A program made the translations under genes and the position numbers. From the NCBI RefSeq assembly GCF_011742555.1, contig NZ_JAAQQR010000004.1:1-64000 (forward strand): a stretch of 64,000 nucleotides of DNA, read 5' to 3'. A model generated the notes under the pieces. That model made no database searches and was not told the origin of the DNA. It saw only the letters and a program-made list of their open reading frames with translations. The stretch comes from Luteibacter jiangsuensis. Lineage in GTDB: Bacteria > Pseudomonadota > Gammaproteobacteria > Xanthomonadales > Rhodanobacteraceae. Below are positions 1 through 7,935 of the stretch, piece after piece; the first letter of the stretch is position 1, and each line of letters starts with the position of its first letter.

Positions 1-58
1 CGTCAGCCTGCTTGATAAACCCGATGATCTGCTCGGTGGTGAAACGACTCTTCTTCAT
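1..58 (-). CDS. IS3-family transposase OrfA, N-terminal fragment
   Basis: Only the first 19 codons are in the window. They read MKKSRFTTEQIIGFIKQAD, the highly conserved start of IS3-family OrfA, which is the helix-turn-helix protein that binds the IS ends. The ATG is at 58. A GAGGACGG ribosome-binding-like stretch lies just upstream. The rest is cut by the window edge, so it cannot be said whether the transposase is intact. Confidence 0.85.
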   Translation of the reverse strand, partial: MKKSRFTTEQIIGFIKQAD

Positions 59-121
59 ATCCGTCCTCGTGATTGACGGACTTTACAGCTTCATGTGGTA
101 CGGCTCAGTGGGGGCAGGTCA
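1..121 (-). mobile_element. IS3-family insertion sequence, left part only
   Basis: This is the end of an insertion sequence that runs off the window. Read on the minus strand, the outer end begins TGACCTGCCCCCACTGAG at 121, a terminal inverted repeat typical of IS3-family elements. About 60 bp inside it a transposase OrfA begins at 58. Immediately outside, a plus-strand reading frame without a start is interrupted, as expected for insertion into a gene. The other end and OrfB lie outside the window, so the exact IS and the target duplication cannot be checked. Confidence 0.8.
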
Positions 122-247
122 GTTGAGGCCGCCGGGGCTGCGATCAGCGAAAACCTGGCGCTTGTCACCTTCGGCCAGAACGAGGTGACGAAGAAGCTCG
201 CGGGGTGGGTTGCCATGCTGGCGGCTCCCAGCCTGATTACAAGCTGA
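122..247 (+). pseudogene. C-terminal remnant of a gene truncated by the IS
   Basis: Directly beyond the IS end an open frame without a start codon runs 41 codons to TGA at 245-247. It reads VEAAGAAISENLALVTFG..., continues with a KKLAGW stretch and ends in a hydrophobic segment (VAMLAAPSLITS). The composition is protein-like: a helix followed by a membrane-like tail. The frame opens exactly at the IS boundary. I interpret it as the 3' end of a small membrane or secretion protein whose 5' part lies beyond the IS. I do not recognise the family. About 80 bp with no clear gene follow it. Confidence 0.4.
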
Positions 248-326
248 CACGGGATGGACTTCGTGCAGATGCCCGTTAGATAAGTCTTGTCTTATCCCGG
301 CTATTACGTGCCTTCCATTTTCGCCA

Positions 327-902
327 TCACCTGCCGGAAAATGACTTCCACAGCCCAAAAATCGCTACCCAAAAGATAACACTGCACGTACAAGGATCCA
401 CCCAGCCAAACAAGATCAACTGCACATTCGAACTGGCGATGTGCAGACCTCTCGTATCTCTCATGGGAGACACAGCGATACCAAAACTGATGATCCCGAC
501 AAAAGCGAACAAAAATGGCGAAAGCAACCGCTTCTTCACACTGAACTTTTTCGCCATCCTACCCCTGAATGGAAAACAAAACCTCAGCGCAAGAAATATC
601 ACAGGCAGGACGTAGCATATAAAACCAAAAGAGTAATAAACCTCTCGCAAGGCAGGCTGCGGTGACGGCGCCGCCCACATTCTTAGAGGTATCGTCGGAT
701 CCAGAAAATCGATCCATGGCGCGAAGTATTGATAGGCTTCGGGAACTTTCCAGACCCACGTAGTAGCGGCCGCTGCGGTCACGACACATGCAGCCGTAAA
801 TATTTCTAGCGCAAGAGCAGCCCGAATGACATTCGGCATTCGCACCTTCTTGCGGGTCATCAGACCATTCTCCGTCCCTAATCCTGCACGACTTCCAGTC
901 AT
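327..902 (-). CDS. Hypothetical membrane protein, four transmembrane segments
   Basis: I do not recognise this 191-residue protein. The ATG at 902 is preceded by GGAG at good spacing; a GTG at 914 would add four residues. Four hydrophobic stretches are visible: near the N-terminus (IRAALALEIFTAACVV), in the middle (FICYVLPVIFLAL), LLSPFLFAFVGIISFG, and VIFWVAIFGLW near the C-terminus. Base composition is clearly richer in A+T than the rest of the window, and it lies beside an IS and a truncated gene, so it looks acquired. The pattern could suit a small integral membrane accessory or immunity-like protein, but there is no motif to decide. Confidence 0.6.
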   Translation of the reverse strand: MTGSRAGLGTENGLMTRKKVRMPNVIRAALALEIFTAACVVTAAAATTWVWKVPEAYQYFAPWIDFLDPTIPLRMWAAPSPQPALREVYYSFGFICYVLPVIFLALRFCFPFRGRMAKKFSVKKRLLSPFLFAFVGIISFGIAVSPMRDTRGLHIASSNVQLILFGWVDPCTCSVIFWVAIFGLWKSFSGR

Positions 903-1018
903 CTTTCGCTCCACTCCTCACTCTCGTCCATGCGCCACGGGTGTGCGTTTCGGAGAACGTGGCTACGCCCTAGCCCGATATCGAAGATGGGCGACGAGAG
1001 TCGTCGCCCCATTGCGTC

Positions 1019-3109
1019 TTACTTGGCCTCAGGAGCCGTCCACTCCTTCAACCAAGCATTCACCGTCTCATGCCACTGCACGCTGTTCTGCGGCTTCAGC
1101 ACCCAATGGTTCTCATCCGGAAAGTGCAGCAGCTTGCTGGGGATGCCGCGACGCTGTAGCGCCGTGAAGGCGCCAAGCCCCTGCGTATCCGGAATGCGGA
1201 AATCCTTGCCGCTGTGGATGACGAGCATCGGCACACGCCAGTCCTTCACGTGGTTGACCGGATTGAAGCGCTCGTAGTTCTCCGGGTGGTCGAACTGCGT
1301 GCCGCCATTTTCCTTTTCCTCGAACCACAGCTCTTCGGTGTCGTAGTACATGGCGCGTGCGTCGAACACGCCGTCGTGGTCGACGAAGCACTTCCAGGGC
1401 TGGTTCCAGTTGCCGGCCATCCAGTAGACCATGTAGCCGCCGTAGCTGGCGCCGAGCGCGCATGCGCGGTCACCATCGAGGAACTTGTACTTCGACTGTG
1501 CTGCGTTCCAGCCGGCCTTCAGGTCTTCCAACGGCTTGCCGCCCCAGTCGCCGGAGATGGATTCGGTGAAGGCCTGCCCGTAACCGGTGGAGCCGTGGAA
1601 GTTGATCGTCACCACCGCGAAACCCTGGCCCGCATAGGTCTGCGCGTTCCAGCGGTAGCTCCAGCTGTTGGTCATCGCGCCCTGCGGGCCACCATGGATG
1701 ATGAAGGCAACCGGGTAGGACTTGCCGCGCTTGAAGCCCACCGGCTTTACCACGTAACCCTGCACGGTCTCGTTGTTCCAGCCCTTGAAGGTGAAGAACT
1801 CGAAGTCGCCGGTCTGCGCGCCCTTGATCCGCTTGGCGTTGAAATGGGTCACCTGCTTGAGACCCTTGCCGTTGAGGTCGGCGGTGTAGAGGTCGGCCGG
1901 CCGCTTCAGGTCGTCGCGGCTCAGCAGGATCTTCTTGCCCTGCGCCGAGAACGCCGACACCGAGCCGTCGGTCACCAGGATGGTGGCCTTGCCGGTCGCC
2001 GTGTCGATGGCAAAAAGCGGGTGCTGACCGTTGTCGTCGGTCGTGGTGTAGAGGGTCTTGCCGTCGGGCGAAATCTGCAACGCGCCGGAGGAACGGTCCC
2101 ACGAAGGAGCCACCTCACGCTTGCTGCCGGAAGCCAGGTCGAGGGCCATGATGCCGAAGCGATCCGCTTCGGAACCCGGCTCCTTCATGGCCGTGTAGTA
2201 GAGGGTCTTGCCGTCGGGCGACACGAGGGGGTTCGCGTCCCAGGCCAGGTTTTCGGCGGTGAGATTCGCCGGAGCCGCCGAGCCATCGGCCGGCACGCTG
2301 TAGATGTCGAAGTTGGTCGACCAGGGCTCGGTCTTGCCGGCAATGCGCACGTCGAAATAGACGGTCTTGCCGTCGGGCGAAAAAGTGAACTCGTCGTCGC
2401 CGCCGAAAGGCTTGCTCGGCACGTCGCCATCGATGCCGCGGGTGAGCAGCACCGGCTGCGACGGAGCATTTGCATCGGCGATGTACAGCTGCGAGCGCCG
2501 CCCGTCCGCCCAGGTGTCCCAGTGACGGACGAAGAGCTTGTCGTAGACGGTGCCGGTGGACTTGTCCTTCTCACGACCGTCCAGGTGCTCCTTGGTGCAG
2601 GCCAGGTCCGGGCAGTCGGTAAACACGTCGTAGTTCAGGAGCAGCTTCGAGCCGTCCGGCGAGAGCTTGAACGCATTGACGTCCAGCGGCGCGTTGGTCA
2701 CCGGCTCGCCGGCCCGGACGCTCAGCGCGAGCCCCTTGCCCGTGGCGTCCGCGTCGAAGGCGCGATGCCACACCTGGGCCGTGCCGTCCTGCGGCGCCGT
2801 GTAATAGATGGACTTGCCATCCGGAGCCCAGCGCGGGGAAGACCCCTTCTCCACCACCATCACCGGCTGGGGTGGCTTGTTGAGGTCCACCATATAGATG
2901 GAACTCACACCCTTGTTCGCCGCGTAATCCGTGGCCCGAACCGAAAACAGCGCATAGCGCCCGTCCGGCGACAGCTGCGGGTCGCTCACGCGGTCCATCA
3001 TCACCAGGTCGCGGATGGAGAACGGGTGCGGGGCGGCGTTGTCGGCGTCGGCTGCGAGGACGGGGCCGGAGGCTAGGGCCAGGGCTAGCGCGGCAAACAG
3101 TGGCTTCAT
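1019..3109 (-). CDS. Secreted S9-family prolyl oligopeptidase-like serine peptidase
   Basis: The 696-residue precursor starts with a signal peptide (MKPLFAALALALASGPVLAA) and has AGGAAG upstream of the ATG. The first two thirds contain WD40-like beta-propeller repeats with recurrent SPDGK/SPDGR motifs. The C-terminal third is an alpha/beta hydrolase. It shows the HGGP oxyanion region, the nucleophile elbow GASYGG with Ser near residue 555, a DFRIP segment that supplies Asp, and a catalytic His in DENHW. Family knowledge: such S9 enzymes (DPP/acylaminoacyl peptidase types) cleave short peptides in the periplasm, often after proline. The exact specificity is not visible. It is a single gene, convergent with nothing and divergent from the glycosyltransferase at 3246. 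Confidence 0.93.
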   Translation of the reverse strand: MKPLFAALALALASGPVLAADADNAAPHPFSIRDLVMMDRVSDPQLSPDGRYALFSVRATDYAANKGVSSIYMVDLNKPPQPVMVVEKGSSPRWAPDGKSIYYTAPQDGTAQVWHRAFDADATGKGLALSVRAGEPVTNAPLDVNAFKLSPDGSKLLLNYDVFTDCPDLACTKEHLDGREKDKSTGTVYDKLFVRHWDTWADGRRSQLYIADANAPSQPVLLTRGIDGDVPSKPFGGDDEFTFSPDGKTVYFDVRIAGKTEPWSTNFDIYSVPADGSAAPANLTAENLAWDANPLVSPDGKTLYYTAMKEPGSEADRFGIMALDLASGSKREVAPSWDRSSGALQISPDGKTLYTTTDDNGQHPLFAIDTATGKATILVTDGSVSAFSAQGKKILLSRDDLKRPADLYTADLNGKGLKQVTHFNAKRIKGAQTGDFEFFTFKGWNNETVQGYVVKPVGFKRGKSYPVAFIIHGGPQGAMTNSWSYRWNAQTYAGQGFAVVTINFHGSTGYGQAFTESISGDWGGKPLEDLKAGWNAAQSKYKFLDGDRACALGASYGGYMVYWMAGNWNQPWKCFVDHDGVFDARAMYYDTEELWFEEKENGGTQFDHPENYERFNPVNHVKDWRVPMLVIHSGKDFRIPDTQGLGAFTALQRRGIPSKLLHFPDENHWVLKPQNSVQWHETVNAWLKEWTAPEAK

Positions 3110-3245
3110 GAGGGCTTCCTTGGATGTGCTTGGATAAGTCTATCGTCTCGCCGGAAGGCGGTTGCACGAGCTGGTAGGGTATGGCGTATTCTGCCGTCCT
3201 TTGTCCACCTACACGAGTGACCGGTGGTCTACAGGGGAACCGATA

Positions 3246-4616
3246 ATGCTGGAAGTCAGCACGCCCAAGGCACTCGGGCGCCGAGGCTGGGCGCCCGGTG
3301 TATTGCGGCAGCATGCCGTCCTAATGGCCGTCGTCATCGTCGCACTGGCGATCAGGCTTTATTACGTCCAAACGGCTGTGGTGGACCATCCTTTGAGAGG
3401 GGACGCCGGCCAGTATTTCACCTACGCCCGGAACATCGTTCATCAGCAGGTGTTTTCCATTGTCTCGCCAGAAGAAGGGGCACCTATCGCCGACAACTTC
3501 CGGGATCCGGGATACCCCACGTTCCTTGCCGGGATCGTTGCCTTGTGCGGTGATGGCGAGGCGTTCTACACAACCGCTCTCGACGTCCAAGCCATCCTGT
3601 CCGCATTCACGGTCGCCCTATATGCGCTCCTGGCACGACGATGGCTTGGCTTTCGCTCGGCTGTAGTGACGAGCCTGGGCCTGACGTTCTGGCCGCTCTC
3701 GATAACGCTGGCAGGCTTCCTCCTGAGCGAGACCTTGGTCGGTTTCTTCCTGGCTGTAGCGCTCTGGTCCTTGCAACTTGGGCTCGAGAGAGGCACGCGC
3801 ACTGGAATGCTTATTTCGGGCGCCGCCTTCGCGGCTGCGGGACTGACGAACGCCGTCTTGGCCCCGGCGGCACCGCTGCTTGCCGCGGTCATGGCATGGC
3901 GTGACAAGGCCCGGCGGACCCTCTGGATTTGCTTGCTCATCGCAGCCACCCTCCCATGCGCGGCATGGATACTCCGTGGCACGCAGTTGCCGCCGGGCCT
4001 GAGTTCATCCAGTCGCATCGCCATGAATTTTGTCCAGGGATCATGGCCGGAATATCACAGCGCGTGGATTGCCAGCATTTATAGGAACCCCAATGCGCAG
4101 GCGACCCTGGGCTTGATCGATGGCGAAATTCGTCTAGTGCACGAAGATCGCCGAGCAGGGCTGAGGGCGATTGCGGAACGTATGGCGCGTGAGCCGATGC
4201 GTTACCTCGCCTGGTATGCGTCCAAACCGGCCGAACTGTGGGGCTGGTCGATCGGCATCGGGCAAGGGGACATATACGTATATCCGACTTATCGCTCGCC
4301 ACTGAGCGGCACCGGCGTCTTGCGATGGATTACAGACCTGCTTTACTTTGCGAACCCCTTTCTGATGCTACTGGCATTTGCTGGTGCCGTTATCACTCTC
4401 GCCACCTGGAAGCGGAGGGAACCCGTCCTTGCGCTCGCGATGCTACTCGCTGTCTACGCGACAGCGGTATTCACCGTGTTGCAGGCCGACGCCAGATACG
4501 CCGCGCCTTACCGCGGTAGCGAATGGATGGCCATTTGCGTCGCCATCGCCGGACTTGCCGGCTGGAGCCGGGAAGTAAGACGCCGGCCAAGATTGCGCGA
4601 CGCTCGTCACAGTTAG
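3246..4616 (+). CDS. GT-C fold glycosyltransferase-like membrane protein (family 39/83 type)
   Basis: The protein has 456 residues from the ATG at 3246, which has AGGGGA just upstream; the longer frame from 3162 has no such site. An N-terminal membrane segment is followed by an exposed loop with acidic residues (PLRGDAGQYFTYARN), then about ten hydrophobic helices. This is the arrangement of ArnT/PMT-like lipid-linked sugar transferases. These enzymes move a sugar from a polyprenyl-phosphate donor to a periplasmic acceptor. It lies directly upstream of the pilin genes, so a role in glycosylation of a surface structure is plausible but not shown. Donor and acceptor are unknown. Confidence 0.7.
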   Translation: MLEVSTPKALGRRGWAPGVLRQHAVLMAVVIVALAIRLYYVQTAVVDHPLRGDAGQYFTYARNIVHQQVFSIVSPEEGAPIADNFRDPGYPTFLAGIVALCGDGEAFYTTALDVQAILSAFTVALYALLARRWLGFRSAVVTSLGLTFWPLSITLAGFLLSETLVGFFLAVALWSLQLGLERGTRTGMLISGAAFAAAGLTNAVLAPAAPLLAAVMAWRDKARRTLWICLLIAATLPCAAWILRGTQLPPGLSSSSRIAMNFVQGSWPEYHSAWIASIYRNPNAQATLGLIDGEIRLVHEDRRAGLRAIAERMAREPMRYLAWYASKPAELWGWSIGIGQGDIYVYPTYRSPLSGTGVLRWITDLLYFANPFLMLLAFAGAVITLATWKRREPVLALAMLLAVYATAVFTVLQADARYAAPYRGSEWMAICVAIAGLAGWSREVRRRPRLRDARHS

Positions 4617-4645
4617 TCTTCTGCACCCTTGAACCATAGGGGCAT

Positions 4646-4661
4646 TGGTATGAAGCGTGCT
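4646..4661 (+). promoter_or_regulatory. Sigma-54 (-24/-12) promoter of first pilin gene
   Basis: TGGTATGAAGCGTGCT matches the RpoN consensus TGGCACG-N4-TTGCW with the key GG and GC dinucleotides correctly spaced. The implied transcription start is around 4673, about 20 nt before the ATG at 4693. This argues against the longer upstream start at 4657. RpoN/PilR control of pilA is known in several gammaproteobacteria. Confidence 0.65.
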
Positions 4662-4692
4662 ACGACGTCCGGTGACAACAGGGGCCCACGCC

Positions 4693-5139
4693 ATGCACTT
4701 CAAGAACAATCGGACGGTATCCGGTTTCACACTGATTGAATTGATGATCGTCGTTGCGATCATCGCTATCCTCGCTGCTATCGCCGTACCCCAATACAAG
4801 GACTATCTGATCCGCAGCCAAGCGTCCGAGGGGTTCGTTACAGCCGCCGGAGCCAAGGCAGCCGTATGGGAATACGTGCACAATACGGGGCGATTCCCCA
4901 CCTCCAACCAATCGGCGGGCCTTCCCGATGGGGCATCCATCAATGGCAAATACGTTTCCTCAGTCGCACTGCAGGATACGGGTGTCATTCTCATCGCCTA
5001 TCTACGCCCCGATTCCAACGAGGCGCTCAAGCATCAGACGATCACTCTCTCGCCCATCGATACGGTCGGCGCCATTGGCTGGACCTGCAAATCCACGCTT
5101 AACGACCGGTACCTGCCAACATCTTGCCGCTCAAACTGA
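4693..5139 (+). CDS. pilA: Type IV major pilin-like prepilin (first copy)
   Basis: The 148-residue prepilin has an 11-residue leader ending in Gly, then [20 protein letters not shown], with the conserved Glu at position 5 of the mature chain. PilD cleaves and N-methylates this type of junction. Two C-terminal cysteines (WTCK ... TSCRSN) form the usual disulfide loop. The start is set at 4693 because the sigma-54 promoter lies at 4646-4661. It shares its N-terminus and the YLPTSCR ending with the pilin at 5441 but differs in the middle. It may be an alternative major pilin. No terminator is seen after it. Confidence 0.92.
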   Translation: MHFKNNRTVSGFTLIELMIVVAIIAILAAIAVPQYKDYLIRSQASEGFVTAAGAKAAVWEYVHNTGRFPTSNQSAGLPDGASINGKYVSSVALQDTGVILIAYLRPDSNEALKHQTITLSPIDTVGAIGWTCKSTLNDRYLPTSCRSN

Positions 5140-5171
5140 CGACCTTCGTCACATAGTGACGCATAGCGTCA
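5137..5171. promoter_or_regulatory. Overlapping palindromes, candidate enhancer site upstream of second pilin
   Basis: Three dyads overlap, beginning at the stop codon of the first pilin: TGACGACCTTCGTCA (5137-5151), GTCACATAGTGAC (5148-5160) and TGACGCATAGCGTCA (5157-5171). The last two have perfect 5-6 bp arms around an ATA centre. They lie about 120-155 bp upstream of the sigma-54 box at 5292, the usual distance for a bacterial enhancer-binding protein such as PilR. The identity of the binder is inference. Confidence 0.5.
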
Positions 5172-5440
5172 CCTCGAGAGATGCACGCAATACACTGAAT
5201 AGTCGAAATTTTCCTGTTGATCCACAAGCGTGACCGGATGCACAATCCCATGACCGGCAGATATGAGGGAATATACCGGTCGCGAACGCAATGGCATGTT
5301 CGATGCACGCTTTGCGGCGAGCTTCCTGGTCGGTTCCTGACCAAAAGCAAGTGAGGGAGCTGCTGCCCCGAAAGGGGCGGATGCTTAGGGCTCAGGGGGC
5401 GTCACTTTTTTCGGTTAGTCCACAGTTACGAGGAAACTCC
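5140..5440. other. 301-bp regulatory gap between the two pilin genes
   Basis: No gene is seen here. The stretch holds the palindrome cluster at its left end, the sigma-54-like box at 5292-5307 and a leader of about 120 nt before the second pilin ATG. In the leader, CCCCGAAAGGGG at 5366-5377 can form a small hairpin. The open frame from 5291 into the pilin has no ribosome-binding site and is taken as leader. Confidence 0.6.
5292..5307 (+). promoter_or_regulatory. Sigma-54 (-24/-12) promoter of second pilin gene
   Basis: TGGCATGTTCGATGCA fits TGGCACG-N4-TTGCW at all but two positions, with GG at -24 and GC at -12. The predicted transcript starts near 5319 and has a leader of about 120 nt before the ATG at 5441. 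Together with the palindromes at 5137-5171 it forms a complete enhancer-dependent promoter layout. Confidence 0.7.
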
Positions 5441-5896
5441 ATGAAGAATGTCCAGAAGGGCTTCACGCTCATCGAACTGATGATCGTGGTCGCCATCATC
5501 GCGATCCTGGCTGCCATTGCCATCCCGCAGTATCAGAACTACATCATTCGCACTCAGGTCTCTGAAGGCATGAATCTCGCCGACGGTGCCAAGACGGCCG
5601 TCTCCGAGTTCTATAACAACACTGGCCGTTTCCCGAGCAAGAACGCGTCGGCCGGACTGCCTGCGGCTGCCTCCATCTCGGGCAAGTATGTGGTCAGCGT
5701 TGACGCTGGCGAGACCACGCCGGGCAAGATCATCGCCACTTTCGGTAACGAAGCGAATAGCAAGCTGACCGCTGGCGGCGCAAAGAAGGTCGTCCTCTCG
5801 GCGACCGACCAGGGCGGTTCGATCACCTGGAACTGCAAGTCCGGCGCGGGCACGACCGTTCCCGATGCCTACCTTCCGACGTCCTGCCGTACCTGA
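5441..5896 (+). CDS. pilA: Type IV major pilin-like prepilin (second copy)
   Basis: This 151-residue prepilin begins MKNVQKG and continues with [20 protein letters not shown], a typical seven-residue leader with Gly at the cleavage point and Glu5. The globular part carries two cysteines near the end (WNCK ... PTSCRT), the standard C-terminal disulfide loop. AGGAAA precedes the ATG by seven bases, and a strong terminator follows, so it is probably transcribed alone at high level. This suits the main pilus subunit. It is paralogous to the gene at 4693. In some Pseudomonas pilins the C-terminal residue after the loop is glycosylated; here it is Thr. Confidence 0.95.
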   Translation: MKNVQKGFTLIELMIVVAIIAILAAIAIPQYQNYIIRTQVSEGMNLADGAKTAVSEFYNNTGRFPSKNASAGLPAAASISGKYVVSVDAGETTPGKIIATFGNEANSKLTAGGAKKVVLSATDQGGSITWNCKSGAGTTVPDAYLPTSCRT

Positions 5897-5914
5897 TACG
5901 CATCACGTTCTGCG

Positions 5915-5946
5915 AAAAAGGGGCCGTTTCGCGGCCCCTTTTTTTT
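5915..5946 (+). terminator. Rho-independent terminator after second pilin
   Basis: An AAAAAGGGGCCG stem pairs with CGGCCCCTTTTT across a short TTTCG loop and is followed by a run of T. It ends 3 bp before the start codon of the next gene at 5949, so transcription of the glycosyltransferase genes probably depends on partial read-through or an internal promoter. Confidence 0.9.
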
Positions 5947-5948
5947 GG

Positions 5949-7913
5949 ATGAATTCCGTGCACCTCGATCGCCCCCGTTTCGTCATGGTTGTCTGCACGC
6001 TTGCGACAATCGTCACGGCCGCCTGGATATATGCCCAAGGCCTCACGGGCGGGTTCGTCTTCGACGACTATGCGAACCTGCCTTCGCTTGGCGCACAGGG
6101 GCCTATAGACAATCTGCCGGCCTTCCTGCGCTTCATCACCTCAGGCACAGCCGACCCCACCGGGCGGCCGATCGCGCTGCTTTCCTTCCTGATCGATGGC
6201 CACGACTGGCCTACGGCCGCCGAGCCCTTCAAGCGAACTAACGTTGTCATCCACCTGCTCAACGGCACGCTTCTGGCGTGGTTGCTCTTTCGCCTGGGCG
6301 GTCTTCTGGGCGCGCAAGGTTTTCCGAGAGCGTTTGCCGCCTGCGTCGGTGCGGGTGCATGGCTACTCCATCCGCTGTTCGTTTCCACGGTGCTCTACGT
6401 GGTTCAGCGGGAGGCCATGCTTCCCACGGCCTTCGTTCTGCTCGGACTTCATCTATGGCTGACAGCAAGGTCCCAGGTCCAACGTGGACGAAGCGAGATC
6501 GGACTTCTCCTCGGCATCCCCCTGCTGACGCTTCTCGCCCTCTTGTCGAAGGCGAACGGCATCCTCTTGCCGCTCCTGATCGTCGCCGTCGACAGCTGCG
6601 TCCCGCCGCTGGCGAGTCATGACAGGCGCTACCGCCGCCTGCTGAGGATCAGTTGCTGGCCCTGGATCCTTGCTGTCGCCGCAGTACTGGCCTGGCTGGC
6701 GTACCGCGGTATCGACAATGCGTCTGCAGCCTATCGCGGCTGGACCATCGGGCAGCGCCTCCTCACCGAACCGTCCATACTTTGGGTCTATCTTGGGCAG
6801 CTTTGGCTGGTCCTGCCAACATCGGGCAGCGTGTTCCATGATCAGTACGTTGCGGCAACTGACCTCTGGCACCCACTCTGGACGCTGCCTGCGATCCTCG
6901 GATTGGCCGTCGTGCTTGGCATGGGGTTGCGTTACCGGAAGACCCACCCCGCGCTAGCCATGTCCGTGATCTTCTATTTCGCGGGGCATCTGATCGAATC
7001 CACGTCACTTCCCCTGGAACTGTACTTCGAACACCGCAACTATTTGCCTGGTTTGTTGATGTTCTGGCCAGCCGCCCTGGCCGCCGGCAGGCATTTCCGT
7101 GCCCGCACCGCTGTGGCTGGGGCAGTGATCCTGTTGACGGGCATGAGCCTGCTATCGCTCAGGCTTGTCCGGCTCTGGAACAATCCTCCCGCACAGGCCC
7201 TCTTCTGGGCGACCCAGTCGCCGGAATCGCCGCGTGCACAAGCCTATGCCGCGCAGATCGAAGGCGCCGCGGGTCGTGCCGACCTGGGCATACAGCGCTT
7301 GACGAAGCGGCAAAACAACTTCCCCAACGAACCGCAGATCGCCCTGACGCTGCTGGACCTGCGGTGCCAGGAGGGTTCGGTAACAGGAGACGATATCCTC
7401 AATGGCGCGAACACACTGCGCCATGCCGCGCGTGATCCCGGGCGCATCCTTCTGAACTGGAGCCTCGAGGCCATCGAGGAGGCGAAAGCGCAGCGCTGCA
7501 CCGGGCTCGATAACAAAGCGATCCTTACGATCCTTGACGCGGCTGCTTCGAATCCGATCATCGCATCGCTCCCTGGCCGGATGCAGGACATCGTCCATGC
7601 CCGGGGAGAACTCGCCCTCGCCCGTGGCGACACGCAGTCCGCGCTTGAGGACTTCAACAAGGCTCTAGCGCTGTCCCCGACCCCACAGGCGGCACTGGAG
7701 CAGGCCGCTGCCTTGGGGCGTGCAGGCGCGCCCGGCCTTGGCCTCCGGCACCTGGCCTATTTCAAGACGTTACCCGAGCCCCCGGGTCGCGGCCCCAGTA
7801 CGGCCATGGCATGGTTGCACGACCGGGTGCTCGAGCGGCAAGGTTACTGGCGCAACGAGATCGACCACCTAAACGCGGCCCTCGCCCGGGACGACAGGAA
7901 ACGAGCGCAATGA
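5949..7913 (+). CDS. GT-C type membrane glycosyltransferase-like protein with C-terminal TPR region (first of pair)
   Basis: The protein has 654 residues from the ATG at 5949. An N-terminal membrane helix is followed by a periplasmic FDDYAN motif (Asp 39/40), then RPIALLSF, NVVIHLLNG, VLYVVQR and FEHRNY among about ten to twelve membrane segments. The last 200 residues are soluble, helical and TPR-like (for example ARGDTQSALEDFNKALALSP). Acidic FDD loops with multi-helix bundles are seen in lipid-dependent glycosyltransferases such as the TMTC and PMT-like groups. The next gene is a paralogue. The position beside the pilins suggests a pilin-directed sugar transferase, but this is inference. 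Confidence 0.7.
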   Translation: MNSVHLDRPRFVMVVCTLATIVTAAWIYAQGLTGGFVFDDYANLPSLGAQGPIDNLPAFLRFITSGTADPTGRPIALLSFLIDGHDWPTAAEPFKRTNVVIHLLNGTLLAWLLFRLGGLLGAQGFPRAFAACVGAGAWLLHPLFVSTVLYVVQREAMLPTAFVLLGLHLWLTARSQVQRGRSEIGLLLGIPLLTLLALLSKANGILLPLLIVAVDSCVPPLASHDRRYRRLLRISCWPWILAVAAVLAWLAYRGIDNASAAYRGWTIGQRLLTEPSILWVYLGQLWLVLPTSGSVFHDQYVAATDLWHPLWTLPAILGLAVVLGMGLRYRKTHPALAMSVIFYFAGHLIESTSLPLELYFEHRNYLPGLLMFWPAALAAGRHFRARTAVAGAVILLTGMSLLSLRLVRLWNNPPAQALFWATQSPESPRAQAYAAQIEGAAGRADLGIQRLTKRQNNFPNEPQIALTLLDLRCQEGSVTGDDILNGANTLRHAARDPGRILLNWSLEAIEEAKAQRCTGLDNKAILTILDAAASNPIIASLPGRMQDIVHARGELALARGDTQSALEDFNKALALSPTPQAALEQAAALGRAGAPGLGLRHLAYFKTLPEPPGRGPSTAMAWLHDRVLERQGYWRNEIDHLNAALARDDRKRAQ

Positions 7914-7935
7914 CGACATCCCGAGGCTGCTTCTT

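Noticed and set aside
119-358. 79-codon minus-strand open frame near the IS
   Set aside because: It overlaps the plus-strand remnant, runs into the IS end and has no plausible ribosome-binding site or recognisable sequence.
1214-3076. 620-codon plus-strand open frame opposite the S9 peptidase
   Set aside because: It is an antisense shadow in GC-rich coding DNA: Val/Arg/His-rich, no family motif, and it fully overlaps a recognised gene.
4657-4692. Upstream ATG as start of the first pilin
   Set aside because: It lies within the sigma-54 -12 region (4646-4661) and would be upstream of the predicted transcript start; the ATG at 4693 gives a normal leader peptide.
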